Under the pieces are notes generated by a model. The model did not search any database, had not been told where the DNA came from, and saw only the letters and a list, made by a program, of their open reading frames with translations. DNA of 64,000 bases from Paraburkholderia mimosarum LMG 23256 = NBRC 106338 (GTDB taxonomy: Bacteria; Pseudomonadota; Gammaproteobacteria; Burkholderiales; Burkholderiaceae). A program made the position numbers and the translations under genes. The DNA lies in contig NZ_BBJJ01000013.1 in NCBI RefSeq assembly GCF_000739815.1, forward strand, positions 62,001 to 126,000. The letters are read 5' to 3'. Shown here piece after piece: positions 54,139 to 63,164 of the stretch (its first letter is position 1; each line of letters opens with the position of its first letter).

Positions 54139-56037
54139 ATGAGATTGAAGAAGTTGAGCTTGTCACGATTGTCGCCGCATTGGTCGGGTGCGGCTTGCGC
54201 ACTGGTCATGGCAGTGGGTATGGGTGCGCTTGCTGGGGTGCCGGCACGAGCGGCTACGGCGCTCGCGCAGTACGACCAGCCGAAGTATCCCGCCGGCTTC
54301 ACCCATTTCGACTACGCGGAGCCCGATGCGCCCTCGAACGGTGTCTTGAGTTTCGAAAACTACAATGAGTTCCAAAGTTACGATTCGCTGAATCCTTTCC
54401 TCGTGCGAGGCGCACCCGCGCCGGACATCCAGAATCTGATGTTCGACACGCTGATGCAGCGCAGCTGGGACGAACTGGCGTCCGAATATCCGCTGATCGC
54501 CGATAGCGTTGACGTCGCCCCCGACCTGGCTTCCGCGACGTTCCATATCAACCCGGCTGCGCGCTTCTCGAACGGCGATCCGATAACGGCCGCCGACGTC
54601 AAATATTCGTTCGACACGCTCACGAGCCCTCAGGCTTCGCCGCTCTTCAATGCGCAGTTTTCGGTGATCAAGAACGCGGTCGTGGTGAACGCCTCGACAA
54701 TCCGGTTCGAGTTCCGTCGCGCGGAGCGTGACGCGCCGCTCATTGCAGGCGACTTGCCCATCTTCTCGCCGAAGTGGGGGATGAAACCCGACGGCACGCG
54801 CGTTCCGTTCGACCAGCTTTCGAACGAGCCGCCCATTGCGAGCGGCGCGTATCTGATCGCCGAACGCAAGAACGACAAGCAGATTGCGTATCGCCGCAAT
54901 CCCGCGTACTGGGCGGTCAATCTGCCCACGCGCCGCGGCATGTACCACTTCGAGCGCATCACGTTCAAGCTCTACCTCGACCTCTACACGCAACTCGAGG
55001 CGTTCAAGGCCGGCGATGCCGACGTGCACGTGGAAGACAGCGCGACCCAATGGGCGCGCAAGTACGTCGGCAAGAACTTCCGTAACGGCATGCTCAAGCA
55101 GACCAATTTCCCGGACGGTCCGGCACAGATGCAGGGCATGCTCTTCAATCTGCGCAAGCCGATGTTCCAGGACGTGCGCGTGCGCCACGCGCTTTCTCTC
55201 GCGTTCGATTACGACTGGATGAACCGCATGATGTTCTACGGTCAGTACCTGCGCCTGCACAGCTATTTCGAGGCGAGCCCGTTCGGCGCGACCGGCATGC
55301 CGGGCGAGAAAGAGTTGAAGCTGCTCGAACCGTGGCGCGCGAGCCTGCCGCCGGAAGTGTTCGGGCCGATGATCAAGCAGCCTACGACGCTGCCGCCCGA
55401 TTCGCTGCGCGGCAATCTGCGGGAGGCGCGTGATCTGCTTGCGCAGGCCGGCTGGCATTACCGTGACGGCGCGCTGCGCAATGCCGCGGGCGAGCCCATG
55501 AACATCGAGATCCTCGACGACCAGCCGGGCATGGACCGCGTGATCCTCCCTTATACGCAGGCCCTCGCGACGCTCGGCATCAGCGCGCATCTGCGTGAAA
55601 TCGACAGCGCGCTGTACCAGAAGCGCCTGGACAACTTCGATTACGACATGACTACCTGGCTCTACAGCCCCGTGACGATCCCCGGCGCGGAGCTTGCACG
55701 CCGCTTTGGCAGCGCGGCCGCCTCGGAGGTCGGCTCGGAAAACTATCCGGGCGTGCGCTCGCCGGCCGTCGACGCGCTTGTGAAAGCGGTGCAGGCCGCG
55801 AACACGCTCGACGATCTCGAGGCGGCCACACGCGCTCTGGATCGTGTGCTGATGAACGAGTACTACCTCGTGACGGAGTACTACGCGCCCAACGCACGCA
55901 TCGCATACAAGACGTCGCTCGGCTATCCGTCCGTCGTGCCCGTATCGTTCGGAGCCCAGGACTGGATCGTCGACTACTGGTATCGCAAGCCGAAAAATGC
56001 GCAAGTCGCCCAGACCGCGCAAGCGGCTGCCCACTGA
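54139..56037 (+). CDS. Periplasmic peptide-binding protein of ABC importer (YejA-like)
   Basis: The protein has 632 residues with a signal peptide (ACALVMAVGMGALAGVPARA) and the SBP_bac_5 (oligopeptide-binding) fold. Features include FDTLMQRSWDELASEYPLIADSVDV, the helix ITAADVKYSFDTLTSP, and the YejA-type region MLFNLRKPMFQDVRVRHALSLAFDYDWMN. It captures peptides delivered by the receptor and gives them to the two permeases that follow 8 nt later. No strong ribosome binding site is seen. The E. coli YejA homologue serves microcin C uptake. Confidence 0.93.
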   Translation: MRLKKLSLSRLSPHWSGAACALVMAVGMGALAGVPARAATALAQYDQPKYPAGFTHFDYAEPDAPSNGVLSFENYNEFQSYDSLNPFLVRGAPAPDIQNLMFDTLMQRSWDELASEYPLIADSVDVAPDLASATFHINPAARFSNGDPITAADVKYSFDTLTSPQASPLFNAQFSVIKNAVVVNASTIRFEFRRAERDAPLIAGDLPIFSPKWGMKPDGTRVPFDQLSNEPPIASGAYLIAERKNDKQIAYRRNPAYWAVNLPTRRGMYHFERITFKLYLDLYTQLEAFKAGDADVHVEDSATQWARKYVGKNFRNGMLKQTNFPDGPAQMQGMLFNLRKPMFQDVRVRHALSLAFDYDWMNRMMFYGQYLRLHSYFEASPFGATGMPGEKELKLLEPWRASLPPEVFGPMIKQPTTLPPDSLRGNLREARDLLAQAGWHYRDGALRNAAGEPMNIEILDDQPGMDRVILPYTQALATLGISAHLREIDSALYQKRLDNFDYDMTTWLYSPVTIPGAELARRFGSAAASEVGSENYPGVRSPAVDALVKAVQAANTLDDLEAATRALDRVLMNEYYLVTEYYAPNARIAYKTSLGYPSVVPVSFGAQDWIVDYWYRKPKNAQVAQTAQAAAH

Positions 56038-56045
56038 GGATCACC

Positions 56046-57101
56046 ATGTTCGCCTACATTTTTCGACGTTTATTGCTGATGGTGCCGACACTGATCGGCG
56101 TCGTCACGCTCACGTTCGTCGTCACGCAGTTCGTGCCCGGCGGCCCGGTCGAACAGATCATGGCGCAACTGCGCCATGGCAATGCGACGCGCGGCGGCGA
56201 GACCGGCGCAGGCGGTGGCGGCTATCACGGCAGCCAGGGCGTGGATCCGCAACAGATCGAGCAGATCAAGAAGGAATTCGGCTTCGACAAGCCTCCGCTC
56301 ACGCGCTATTTCCTCATGCTCAAGAACTACGCAACGTTCGATCTTGGTCAGTCGTATTACCAGCACGACAGCGTCTGGAACGTGATCCGCTCGAAGCTGC
56401 CGGTTTCCATCACGCTCGGCTTGTGGACAGTGCTGCTAACTTATGTGATATCCGTGCCGCTCGGCATCGCCAAGGCGGTGCGCAACGGGTCGCGATTCGA
56501 CACGGTGACGAGCGTGCTCGTGCTCACTGGCTATGCGGTGCCGGGCTTCGTGCTCGGCGTGCTCCTGCTGATGCTGTTCGGTGGCGGCTCGTTCTGGCAG
56601 GTGTTCCCCATGCGGGGCCTCACGTCCGATGATTTCGCGGACCTGAGCCTCGCGGGTAAGGTGCTCGACTACCTGTGGCACATCGTCCTGCCGGTGACGG
56701 CCTCGGTGGTCGGGAACTTCGCGATCGTCACGATCCTCACGAAGAACACCTTCCTCGAAGAGATCGGCCGCCAGTACGTGCTAACCGCGCGGGCAAAAGG
56801 CGCGCCCGAGCGCGACGTGCTGTGGAAACACGTCTTGCGCAACGCGGCCATTCCGCTCGTCACGGGCCTTCCCGCCGCGTTCATTGGCGCTTTCCTGAAC
56901 GGCAACCTCCTGATCGAAACGCTGTTCTCACTGGACGGCATGGGCCAGCTCTCATACGACTCGGTTATCCGCCGCGATTACCCCGTCGTGCTGGGCTCGC
57001 TGTTTCTTTTCACGCTGATTGGCCTCGTAACCAAACTCATTGCTGACGTCTGCTATGTCCTCGTCGACCCCCGCATCCAGTTCCACCGCCTGGACCGCTG
57101 A
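56046..57101 (+). CDS. ABC peptide importer permease (YejB-like)
   Basis: The protein has 351 residues with six transmembrane helices and the BPD_transp_1 fold. The N-terminal segment FAYIFRRLLLMVPTLIGVVTLTFVV is typical of OppB/YejB, and the ATPase-contacting EAA loop is LTARAKGAPERDVLWKHVLRNA. An insertion rich in glycine (HGNATRGGETGAGGGG, about residues 44-59) lies in the first periplasmic loop, also found in YejB proteins. It overlaps the next permease gene. Confidence 0.94.
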   Translation: MFAYIFRRLLLMVPTLIGVVTLTFVVTQFVPGGPVEQIMAQLRHGNATRGGETGAGGGGYHGSQGVDPQQIEQIKKEFGFDKPPLTRYFLMLKNYATFDLGQSYYQHDSVWNVIRSKLPVSITLGLWTVLLTYVISVPLGIAKAVRNGSRFDTVTSVLVLTGYAVPGFVLGVLLLMLFGGGSFWQVFPMRGLTSDDFADLSLAGKVLDYLWHIVLPVTASVVGNFAIVTILTKNTFLEEIGRQYVLTARAKGAPERDVLWKHVLRNAAIPLVTGLPAAFIGAFLNGNLLIETLFSLDGMGQLSYDSVIRRDYPVVLGSLFLFTLIGLVTKLIADVCYVLVDPRIQFHRLDR

Positions 57102-58167
57102 AACCGCCGCCGTTGCGCACGCGCCGTCGGTCTCGCCCTGGCGCCGTACGTGGCAGCGCTTTCGCGCACAGCCGCTCGGCTATTGGAGCCTTGTCATCTT
57201 CGTCACGCTGTTTGCGATCAGCATGCTCGGCGAGGTGCTCGCCAATGACCGGCCGCTCGTCGTGCGTTACGACGGTCAATACTACTTCCCGATCGTGAAG
57301 GATTATCCGGAGACGATCTTCGGTGGCGACTTTCCGGCGAGGACCAACTACCTCGACCCGTATATCCGGCAGCGCCTCGAATCGAACGGCAATTTCGCGA
57401 TCTATCCGCCCAATCATTTTCATTACGACACAATCGACTACTTCGCGGCGCGACCGTATCCGTCCGCACCCTCGGCCACGAACTGGCTCGGCACCGATCA
57501 GTTCGGCCGCGACGTGCTTTCGCGGTTGCTCTACGGTTTCCGGCTTTCGGTGCTGATGGCCCTGGCGCTGACGGTGTCCGGCGTCGCATTGGGCGTGTTG
57601 ACGGGCGCGGTGCAGGGTTTCTATGGAGGACGCACCGATCTCATCGGGCAGCGGCTCATCGAGATCTGGAGTTCGATGCCCGACCTCTACCTGCTCATCA
57701 TCTTCGCCTCGATCTTCGAGCCTACGCTTTGGCTGCTGTTTATCCTGCTTTCGATGTTTGGATGGCTGGTGCTTTCCGATTACGTGCGCGCTGAGTTCCT
57801 GCGCAACCGGTCGCTCGACTACGTGAAGGCGGCGCGAACGATGGGTCTCTCGAACTGGCAGATCATGTGGCGCCACGTGTTGCCCAACAGCCTGACGCCG
57901 GTCATCACGTTCCTGCCTTTTCGGATGAGTGCGGCCATTCTCTCGCTCACCAGTCTGGACTTCCTCGGGCTCGGTGTGCCGCCGCCTACCCCAAGCCTTG
58001 GAGAACTGCTGCAAGAGGGCAAGAACAATCTCGAGGCATGGTGGATCTCGCTCTCGGCTTTCGCGGCGCTCGTCATTACGCTGCTGCTGCTCACGTTCAT
58101 GGGCGATGCACTGCGTAACGCACTCGATACGCGCAGGCGTGGATCGGCATTCGGCGGAGGTAAATAA
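57055..58167 (+). CDS. ABC peptide importer permease (YejE-like)
   Basis: The protein has 370 residues and is the partner permease. It has a serine/alanine-rich N-terminal tail, a first helix (YWSLVIFVTLFAISMLGEVLA), a periplasmic insertion (about 70-135, characteristic of YejE), then five helices with the EAA loop VKAARTMGLSNWQIMWRHVLPN. The ATG at 57055 overlaps yejB by 47 nt; an in-frame TTG at 57040 is an alternative. The stop overlaps the ATPase start by one base. Confidence 0.93.
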   Translation: MSSSTPASSSTAWTAETAAVAHAPSVSPWRRTWQRFRAQPLGYWSLVIFVTLFAISMLGEVLANDRPLVVRYDGQYYFPIVKDYPETIFGGDFPARTNYLDPYIRQRLESNGNFAIYPPNHFHYDTIDYFAARPYPSAPSATNWLGTDQFGRDVLSRLLYGFRLSVLMALALTVSGVALGVLTGAVQGFYGGRTDLIGQRLIEIWSSMPDLYLLIIFASIFEPTLWLLFILLSMFGWLVLSDYVRAEFLRNRSLDYVKAARTMGLSNWQIMWRHVLPNSLTPVITFLPFRMSAAILSLTSLDFLGLGVPPPTPSLGELLQEGKNNLEAWWISLSAFAALVITLLLLTFMGDALRNALDTRRRGSAFGGGK

Positions 58168-59798
58168 TGAATCGTCCTTTGCTGGAAATCGAGCGTTTCA
58201 GCGTGCGCTTCGGCGAGAAACAGGCAGTGCGCGAGCTGAATCTCTCTATTGCACGCGGTGAACGCGTGGCGCTAGTCGGCGAATCAGGCTCGGGCAAGAG
58301 CGTGACGGCGCTGTCGATCCTCGGCCTTGTCGAGCACGCAAGGTTCACTGGGCGGATGCTGTTCGACGGCGAGGATCTGCTGCAGAAAACCGAGCAGGAG
58401 ATGCGCGGCATTCGCGGAGCCGATATCGCCATGGTCTTTCAGGAGCCGATGACCGCCCTGAATCCGCTGTATACGATCGGCAAGCAAATTGCCGAAAGCC
58501 TGCGCCTGCACGAGGGGCTGAGCGCCGACGCGGCGCGTGAGCGTGGTATCGAGTTGCTGCGGCGGACCGGCATTCCCGAACCGGAGCGCCGCATCGACAG
58601 CTTTCCCCACCAGTTGTCCGGCGGACAGCGTCAGCGTGCGATGATCGCGATGGCGCTCGCGTGCCGCCCGCGCCTGTTGCTCGCCGACGAGCCCACGACT
58701 GCGCTGGACGTGACCGTGCGCCAGCAGATCGTCGATTTGCTGATCGACCTGCAGGAGCAGGAGGCCGCGACGCGTGGCATGGCCATATTGCTCATCACGC
58801 ATGACCTGAACCTCGTGCGGCGCTTTGCGCAGCGCGTCGCGGTAATGGAAAAGGGCGTCCTCGTCGAGACGAACACGACCGCAGAGCTCTTTTCGAGCCC
58901 GCAGCATCCCTACACGCAGCGCCTGCTCGGTAGCGAACCGCGTCGGGAGGTGGCGCCGGTCGCGGTGGATGCACCGCCCATTCTCGAAGTGAAGGGCCTT
59001 GCCGTGGACTACCGCACGGCGGCGAAGGGCTGGCGCTCGCTGTTCGGCAGCTCGACGTTCCGTGCCTTGCACGAAGCGGATCTGTGTCTGCGGCGCGGCG
59101 AAACGCTCGGCATCGTCGGTGAGTCGGGCTCCGGAAAATCGACGCTTGCGGCCACCGTGCTCGGGCTGAAGGGCGCGGCGGCGGGCGAGATCCGCATCGA
59201 CGGCATCGCGCTTTCGGAGCAACGCAAGGCGGGCGCGCGCCGCGCGCTGTACTCGCGTATGCAGGTGGTGTTTCAGGATCCGTTCGGCTCGCTTTCTCCG
59301 CGCATGACGATCGAGCAGATCGTTGGGGAGGGGCTGGCCGTGCACAGGCCGGAGATCGACGGCGCGGCTCGGCGCATGCGTATTGCATCACTTCTCGAGG
59401 AAGTGGGCCTGCCCGCCGATTCGATGCAGCGCTACCCCCACGAGTTTTCGGGCGGCCAGCGCCAGCGTATCGCCATTGCGCGCGCACTGGCGGTCGAGCC
59501 GGAGCTGATCGTGCTCGACGAGCCGACCAGCGCGCTCGACGTCTCGATTCAAAAACAGGTGCTTGCGCTGCTGACGAACTTGCAGAAGAAGTACAAGCTG
59601 AGTTATTTGTTCATCACGCATGATCTGGCCGTCATGCGCGCAATGGCGCATCGCGTGATCGTGATGAAAGCGGGCCGTATCGTCGAGCAGGGTGACACAC
59701 ACGACGTGCTGCACGCCCCGTTTCATCCTTACACGCAATCGCTGCTGGCTTCGTCGATGCTGGACGAGCCGGCGGCGCTACAGGAGAAGTTCGCATGA
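58167..59798 (+). CDS. ABC peptide importer double ATPase (YejF-like)
   Basis: This is a 543-residue fused double ATP-binding protein. The first domain has Walker A GESGSGKSVTALS, signature LSGGQRQR and Walker B LLLADEPTTALD. The second has GESGSGKSTLAATV, FSGGQRQR and LIVLDEPTSALD. The linker carries the oligopeptide-type C-terminal motif HPYTQRLLGSEP, and HPYTQSLLAS ends the second half. It powers the YejBE permease. It overlaps the TldD-like gene by ATGA, so import and peptidase genes are translationally coupled. Confidence 0.95.
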   Translation: MNRPLLEIERFSVRFGEKQAVRELNLSIARGERVALVGESGSGKSVTALSILGLVEHARFTGRMLFDGEDLLQKTEQEMRGIRGADIAMVFQEPMTALNPLYTIGKQIAESLRLHEGLSADAARERGIELLRRTGIPEPERRIDSFPHQLSGGQRQRAMIAMALACRPRLLLADEPTTALDVTVRQQIVDLLIDLQEQEAATRGMAILLITHDLNLVRRFAQRVAVMEKGVLVETNTTAELFSSPQHPYTQRLLGSEPRREVAPVAVDAPPILEVKGLAVDYRTAAKGWRSLFGSSTFRALHEADLCLRRGETLGIVGESGSGKSTLAATVLGLKGAAAGEIRIDGIALSEQRKAGARRALYSRMQVVFQDPFGSLSPRMTIEQIVGEGLAVHRPEIDGAARRMRIASLLEEVGLPADSMQRYPHEFSGGQRQRIAIARALAVEPELIVLDEPTSALDVSIQKQVLALLTNLQKKYKLSYLFITHDLAVMRAMAHRVIVMKAGRIVEQGDTHDVLHAPFHPYTQSLLASSMLDEPAALQEKFA

Positions 59799-61231
59799 TC
59801 GAAGAGCGTTGGGTGCAGGGCGCGCGCACGCTGAAGAGCAGCGCCGATTTCTGGTCGCTGCGCATGGTGGACGAAGTCATCGAGGACCACGTGGTGCGCA
59901 ACGACATCGCGCAGCCGCTGCGTGTGGTGCGCGAGCGCGGCGCCATGCTGACGGCCTGGGCCGGTGCGGGCGCCGGCTATGCGGCTACCGCCGACCTCAG
60001 TGCCGAGGGGCTCCAGCGTGCGCTCGACATCGCCACGGCGCGGGCGTTCGCCTGTGCGCAAGTTTCGTTGATCGATCATCGCCGCCTTGCGCGCCCCGTG
60101 GCGAGCGGCAGCTATGCTTCGCCGAACGTCGACGCGCCGCTTCCCACCCGCCGCGAGTGGCTCGGCCAGCTCGCGCACGAATGCGCGTCGGCGAACCTCG
60201 ACGCGCGCATCGTCGAGCGCGTGGCGAGCATGCATGTTGCGCACACCGATCAGCTCTATCTCACGAGCGACGGCGTGCGTATCGAGCAGCGCTTTCGCTA
60301 CCTCATGCCAGGACTGAGCGTGGCCGCGCATGCCAACGGCGACACCCAGGTGCGAACGCTGGCCGGCGACCACGGCGCGCTCGGGCAGGGAGGCATCGAG
60401 ATACTCGCACGGCACGGCTTCGATGGCGCCGGCGCCCGTGTGGCCGACGAGGCGCTGCAACTGCTCGCGGCGCCGAATTGCCCCTCGGGCAGGCGCGACC
60501 TGCTGCTGATGCCGGACCAGATGATGCTGCAGATTCACGAGTCGATCGGTCACCCACTCGAACTGGACCGGATTCTCGGCGATGAGCGCAACTTCGCTGG
60601 CTGGAGCTTTGTGAAGCCGGAGATGTTCGGCAGCTATCAGTACGGTTCCCCGTTGCTGAACGTGACGTTCGACCCGGAACTGCAGGAAGAAGCCGCTAGC
60701 TATGCCTTCGACGACGAAGGCAGTTCGGCCAGCAAACAATACCTGATCCGTAACGGCGTGCTGGAGCGGCCGCTCGGCGGCGCGCTCTCGCAGCAGCGCG
60801 CCGGGCTGCCAGGGGTCGCGAACTCGCGTGCGGCCAACTGGAATCGCCCGCCTATCGACCGCATGGCGAACCTGAACATCGAGCCCGGCACAGAGACATT
60901 CGCCGAGATGATCGCAAACATCGAAAACGGCATTCTGATGACTTCGAATACGTCATGGTCCATCGACGACCATCGCAACAAGTTCCAGTTTGGTTGCGAA
61001 TACGGCCGGCTCATCGAGAACGGCAAGCTCACGCAGGTCGTCAAGCGTCCTAATTATCGCGGCATCTCGGCGAGCTTCTGGCGCAGTCTCGTTGCCGTAG
61101 GCGACGCGAGCACCCGCGAGGTTTACGGCACGCCGTATTGCGGCAAGGGGGAACCCGCGCAGGTGATTCGTGTGGGGCACGCGTCACCCGCGTGCGTCTT
61201 CAGCAACGTAGACGTATTCGGAGGCGCCTGA
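59795..61231 (+). CDS. tldD: TldD-family metallopeptidase subunit
   Basis: The protein has 478 residues, close to E. coli TldD (481). The zinc site HExxxH is visible at His248-Glu249-His253 (IHESIGHPLELDR), with downstream conserved segments MFGSYQYGSPLLNVTFDP, NIENGILMTSNTSWSIDDHRNKFQFGCEYGRLIENGKL and YCGKGEPAQVIRVGHASPACVF. TldD/TldE heterodimers thread unfolded peptides into a closed chamber and cleave them, for example the microcin B17 precursor. It overlaps both the ATPase gene (ATGA) and the TldE-like gene (TGATG). This copy is probably specialised for the imported peptide. Confidence 0.93.
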   Translation: MIEERWVQGARTLKSSADFWSLRMVDEVIEDHVVRNDIAQPLRVVRERGAMLTAWAGAGAGYAATADLSAEGLQRALDIATARAFACAQVSLIDHRRLARPVASGSYASPNVDAPLPTRREWLGQLAHECASANLDARIVERVASMHVAHTDQLYLTSDGVRIEQRFRYLMPGLSVAAHANGDTQVRTLAGDHGALGQGGIEILARHGFDGAGARVADEALQLLAAPNCPSGRRDLLLMPDQMMLQIHESIGHPLELDRILGDERNFAGWSFVKPEMFGSYQYGSPLLNVTFDPELQEEAASYAFDDEGSSASKQYLIRNGVLERPLGGALSQQRAGLPGVANSRAANWNRPPIDRMANLNIEPGTETFAEMIANIENGILMTSNTSWSIDDHRNKFQFGCEYGRLIENGKLTQVVKRPNYRGISASFWRSLVAVGDASTREVYGTPYCGKGEPAQVIRVGHASPACVFSNVDVFGGA

Positions 61232-62592
61232 TGAGCGGCACACTCATTGCAAGCGAGCGTGTGGCGGTGGATTGGCACTCGCATTTCATGATGCTCGCCG
61301 ATGCGATCGACGGGTTGTTGCTGGCTGGTGAAACGGCGCTCACTTCCTTTGCGGCAGAGCAATCGGACTTCATTCGTTTCAACGGCGGCAAAGTCCGGCA
61401 GATGGGTCTCGTCTCGCAGGGCAAGCTCACGCTCCGGCTGATCGACGGCGCGCGCCAGGCGTATTCCACGCTCGACATCTGCGGCAATGCCGATCAGGAT
61501 CTGCGTGACGTTGGCGCTGCATTGCAGACGCTTCGCTCGGGCCTGCGCGATGCCCCTGATGATCCGCATCTGCTCTACGACACGACAGCGTGGCAGCGTT
61601 CGACGCGGCGCACGGGAAGGCTGCGCGATCCGCATGCGCTCATCCATGTGGTGGCCGAATGCGCGCGAGGGCTCGATTTCGTGGGCTTCTACGCGGGCGG
61701 CATGCTCGCGCGCGGTTTCGCCTCCAGTTGCGGCAGCCGTGGCTGGCACGAAGTCGAGAACTTCTGCTTCAGCTGGTCGCTCTATCATCCTGGCGGCCGC
61801 GCCATCAAGACGACTTATGCGGGCGAGAACTGGGACGACGCGAAGTTCGCCAGCAAGGTGCAGGAAGCGGCGGCACGCCTGCCCGTGCTGGCGCTCGCAC
61901 CGCGAGCGCTGGGGCCGGGCCGGTACCGTGCCTGGCTCGCGCCGGCGGCGCTCGAAGAGCTGCTGGGCGTTGCTGCGTGGGGCGGCTTTTCGTCGCGCGC
62001 GCAGGCGACGTCGCAGAGCCCGCTTTACCGGCTGCATGGCGGCGAGCTTTCACTCGACGCGCGCGTTTCGCTCACTGAAGACCTCGGCCTCGGTATTACC
62101 CCTGCCTTCAACGACGACGGCTATTTGCGCGAAAGCGTGCCGCTCGTGCGTGAGGGAAGGAGCGTCGCGCAAATGACGAACGCACGGACGGCGCGAGAGT
62201 ACGGCCTCGTACCCAACGGTGCGCTGGCGAGCGAGGCGCCGTCGTCGCTTTCGATGCCGGGCGGCGACCTCGCCGATGCGGACGTACTCGCCGCGCTCGG
62301 CACGGGGCTCTACGTGGGCAACCTGTGGTATGTGAACTTCTCGGACCGCATGAGCTGCCGCCTGACCGGCATGACGCGTTTTGCGACGTTCTGGGTGGAG
62401 GAGGGGCGTGTCGTTGCACCGGTAGACGCCATGCGCTTCGACGACAATCTGTACGGCCTGCTGGGCGAGCGCCTCGAACGTCTCGGCGCGCAGCCCGAGC
62501 TGCGCTTGTCCGAAGACACATGGGGCCAACGTGCGACGGGCGGCATGCAACTGCCGGGGGTGCTGGTGAAGTCGTTTGAACTGACACTGTAG
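61231..62592 (+). CDS. TldE/PmbA-family peptidase partner subunit
   Basis: The protein has 453 residues. It has the TldE/PmbA fold without the HExxxH motif, as expected for the structural partner. Family-like segments are FAAEQSDFIRFNGGKVRQMG, RLHGGELSLDARVSLTEDLGLG, and GTGLYVGNLWYVNFSDRMSCRLTGMTRFATFWVEEGRVVAPVDAMRFDDNLYG. It starts inside the TldD stop codon (TGATG), so equimolar synthesis is likely. An acetyltransferase gene follows 44 nt later. Confidence 0.92.
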   Translation: MSGTLIASERVAVDWHSHFMMLADAIDGLLLAGETALTSFAAEQSDFIRFNGGKVRQMGLVSQGKLTLRLIDGARQAYSTLDICGNADQDLRDVGAALQTLRSGLRDAPDDPHLLYDTTAWQRSTRRTGRLRDPHALIHVVAECARGLDFVGFYAGGMLARGFASSCGSRGWHEVENFCFSWSLYHPGGRAIKTTYAGENWDDAKFASKVQEAAARLPVLALAPRALGPGRYRAWLAPAALEELLGVAAWGGFSSRAQATSQSPLYRLHGGELSLDARVSLTEDLGLGITPAFNDDGYLRESVPLVREGRSVAQMTNARTAREYGLVPNGALASEAPSSLSMPGGDLADADVLAALGTGLYVGNLWYVNFSDRMSCRLTGMTRFATFWVEEGRVVAPVDAMRFDDNLYGLLGERLERLGAQPELRLSEDTWGQRATGGMQLPGVLVKSFELTL

Positions 62593-62636
62593 CGTGCCTG
62601 GCCGTACCTGACGACTCGAACACGAAGGAAACAACA

Positions 62637-63164
62637 ATGCAGTCGAGCTTACCCGAGGGGATCGTCGTGCGCGCGTTACGCCCCGGCGATGCAGAAGCGC
62701 TGCATGCGCTGCGGCACTGCCCTTCAATCGTGCGGGGCAATGCGGACGCACCGTATGATTCCGTCGCACAGACGCGCGAGTGGATCGCGAGCGTGGTATC
62801 GCCCGCTGTCATCATTGGCGCGTGGGTGGGCGACACCATCGTGGGCGAGGCTGGACTGCATCCGCAGAAGCTGCGCCGCGCGCACGTCGGCGAGATCGGC
62901 ATCAGCGTCCACGACGAATGGCAGCGCCGTGGCGTCGGGACGTTCCTCATGGGGCAGATCCTGGACTTCGCCGATAACTGGCTCGGCCTGCGGCGGCTCG
63001 AACTTCACGCTTACACCAACAATGCGGCCGCGTTAGCGCTCTACCGAAAATGCGGCTTCGAAATCGAGGCACGTTTGCGCGGCGCCGTATTGCGAGACGG
63101 AGTGCTCGCCGACTTCTTCTTGATGGCGCGCCTGCACGATCCGCTGCCTCTCGCCCCGGAGTAA
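62637..63164 (+). CDS. GNAT-family N-acetyltransferase 1
   Basis: The protein has 175 residues with the GNAT acetyl-CoA-binding loop (ISVHDEWQRRGVGTFLM) and the C-terminal motif YTNNAAALALYRKCGFEIEA. It is of the RimI/RimJ-like small-molecule or N-terminal acetylating type. AAGGAA precedes the ATG. The stop overlaps the start of a second, similar GNAT gene (TAATG). In the microcin C system related acetyltransferases inactivate the processed toxin; a comparable detoxifying or modifying role on the imported peptide is inferred. Confidence 0.92.
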   Translation: MQSSLPEGIVVRALRPGDAEALHALRHCPSIVRGNADAPYDSVAQTREWIASVVSPAVIIGAWVGDTIVGEAGLHPQKLRRAHVGEIGISVHDEWQRRGVGTFLMGQILDFADNWLGLRRLELHAYTNNAAALALYRKCGFEIEARLRGAVLRDGVLADFFLMARLHDPLPLAPE

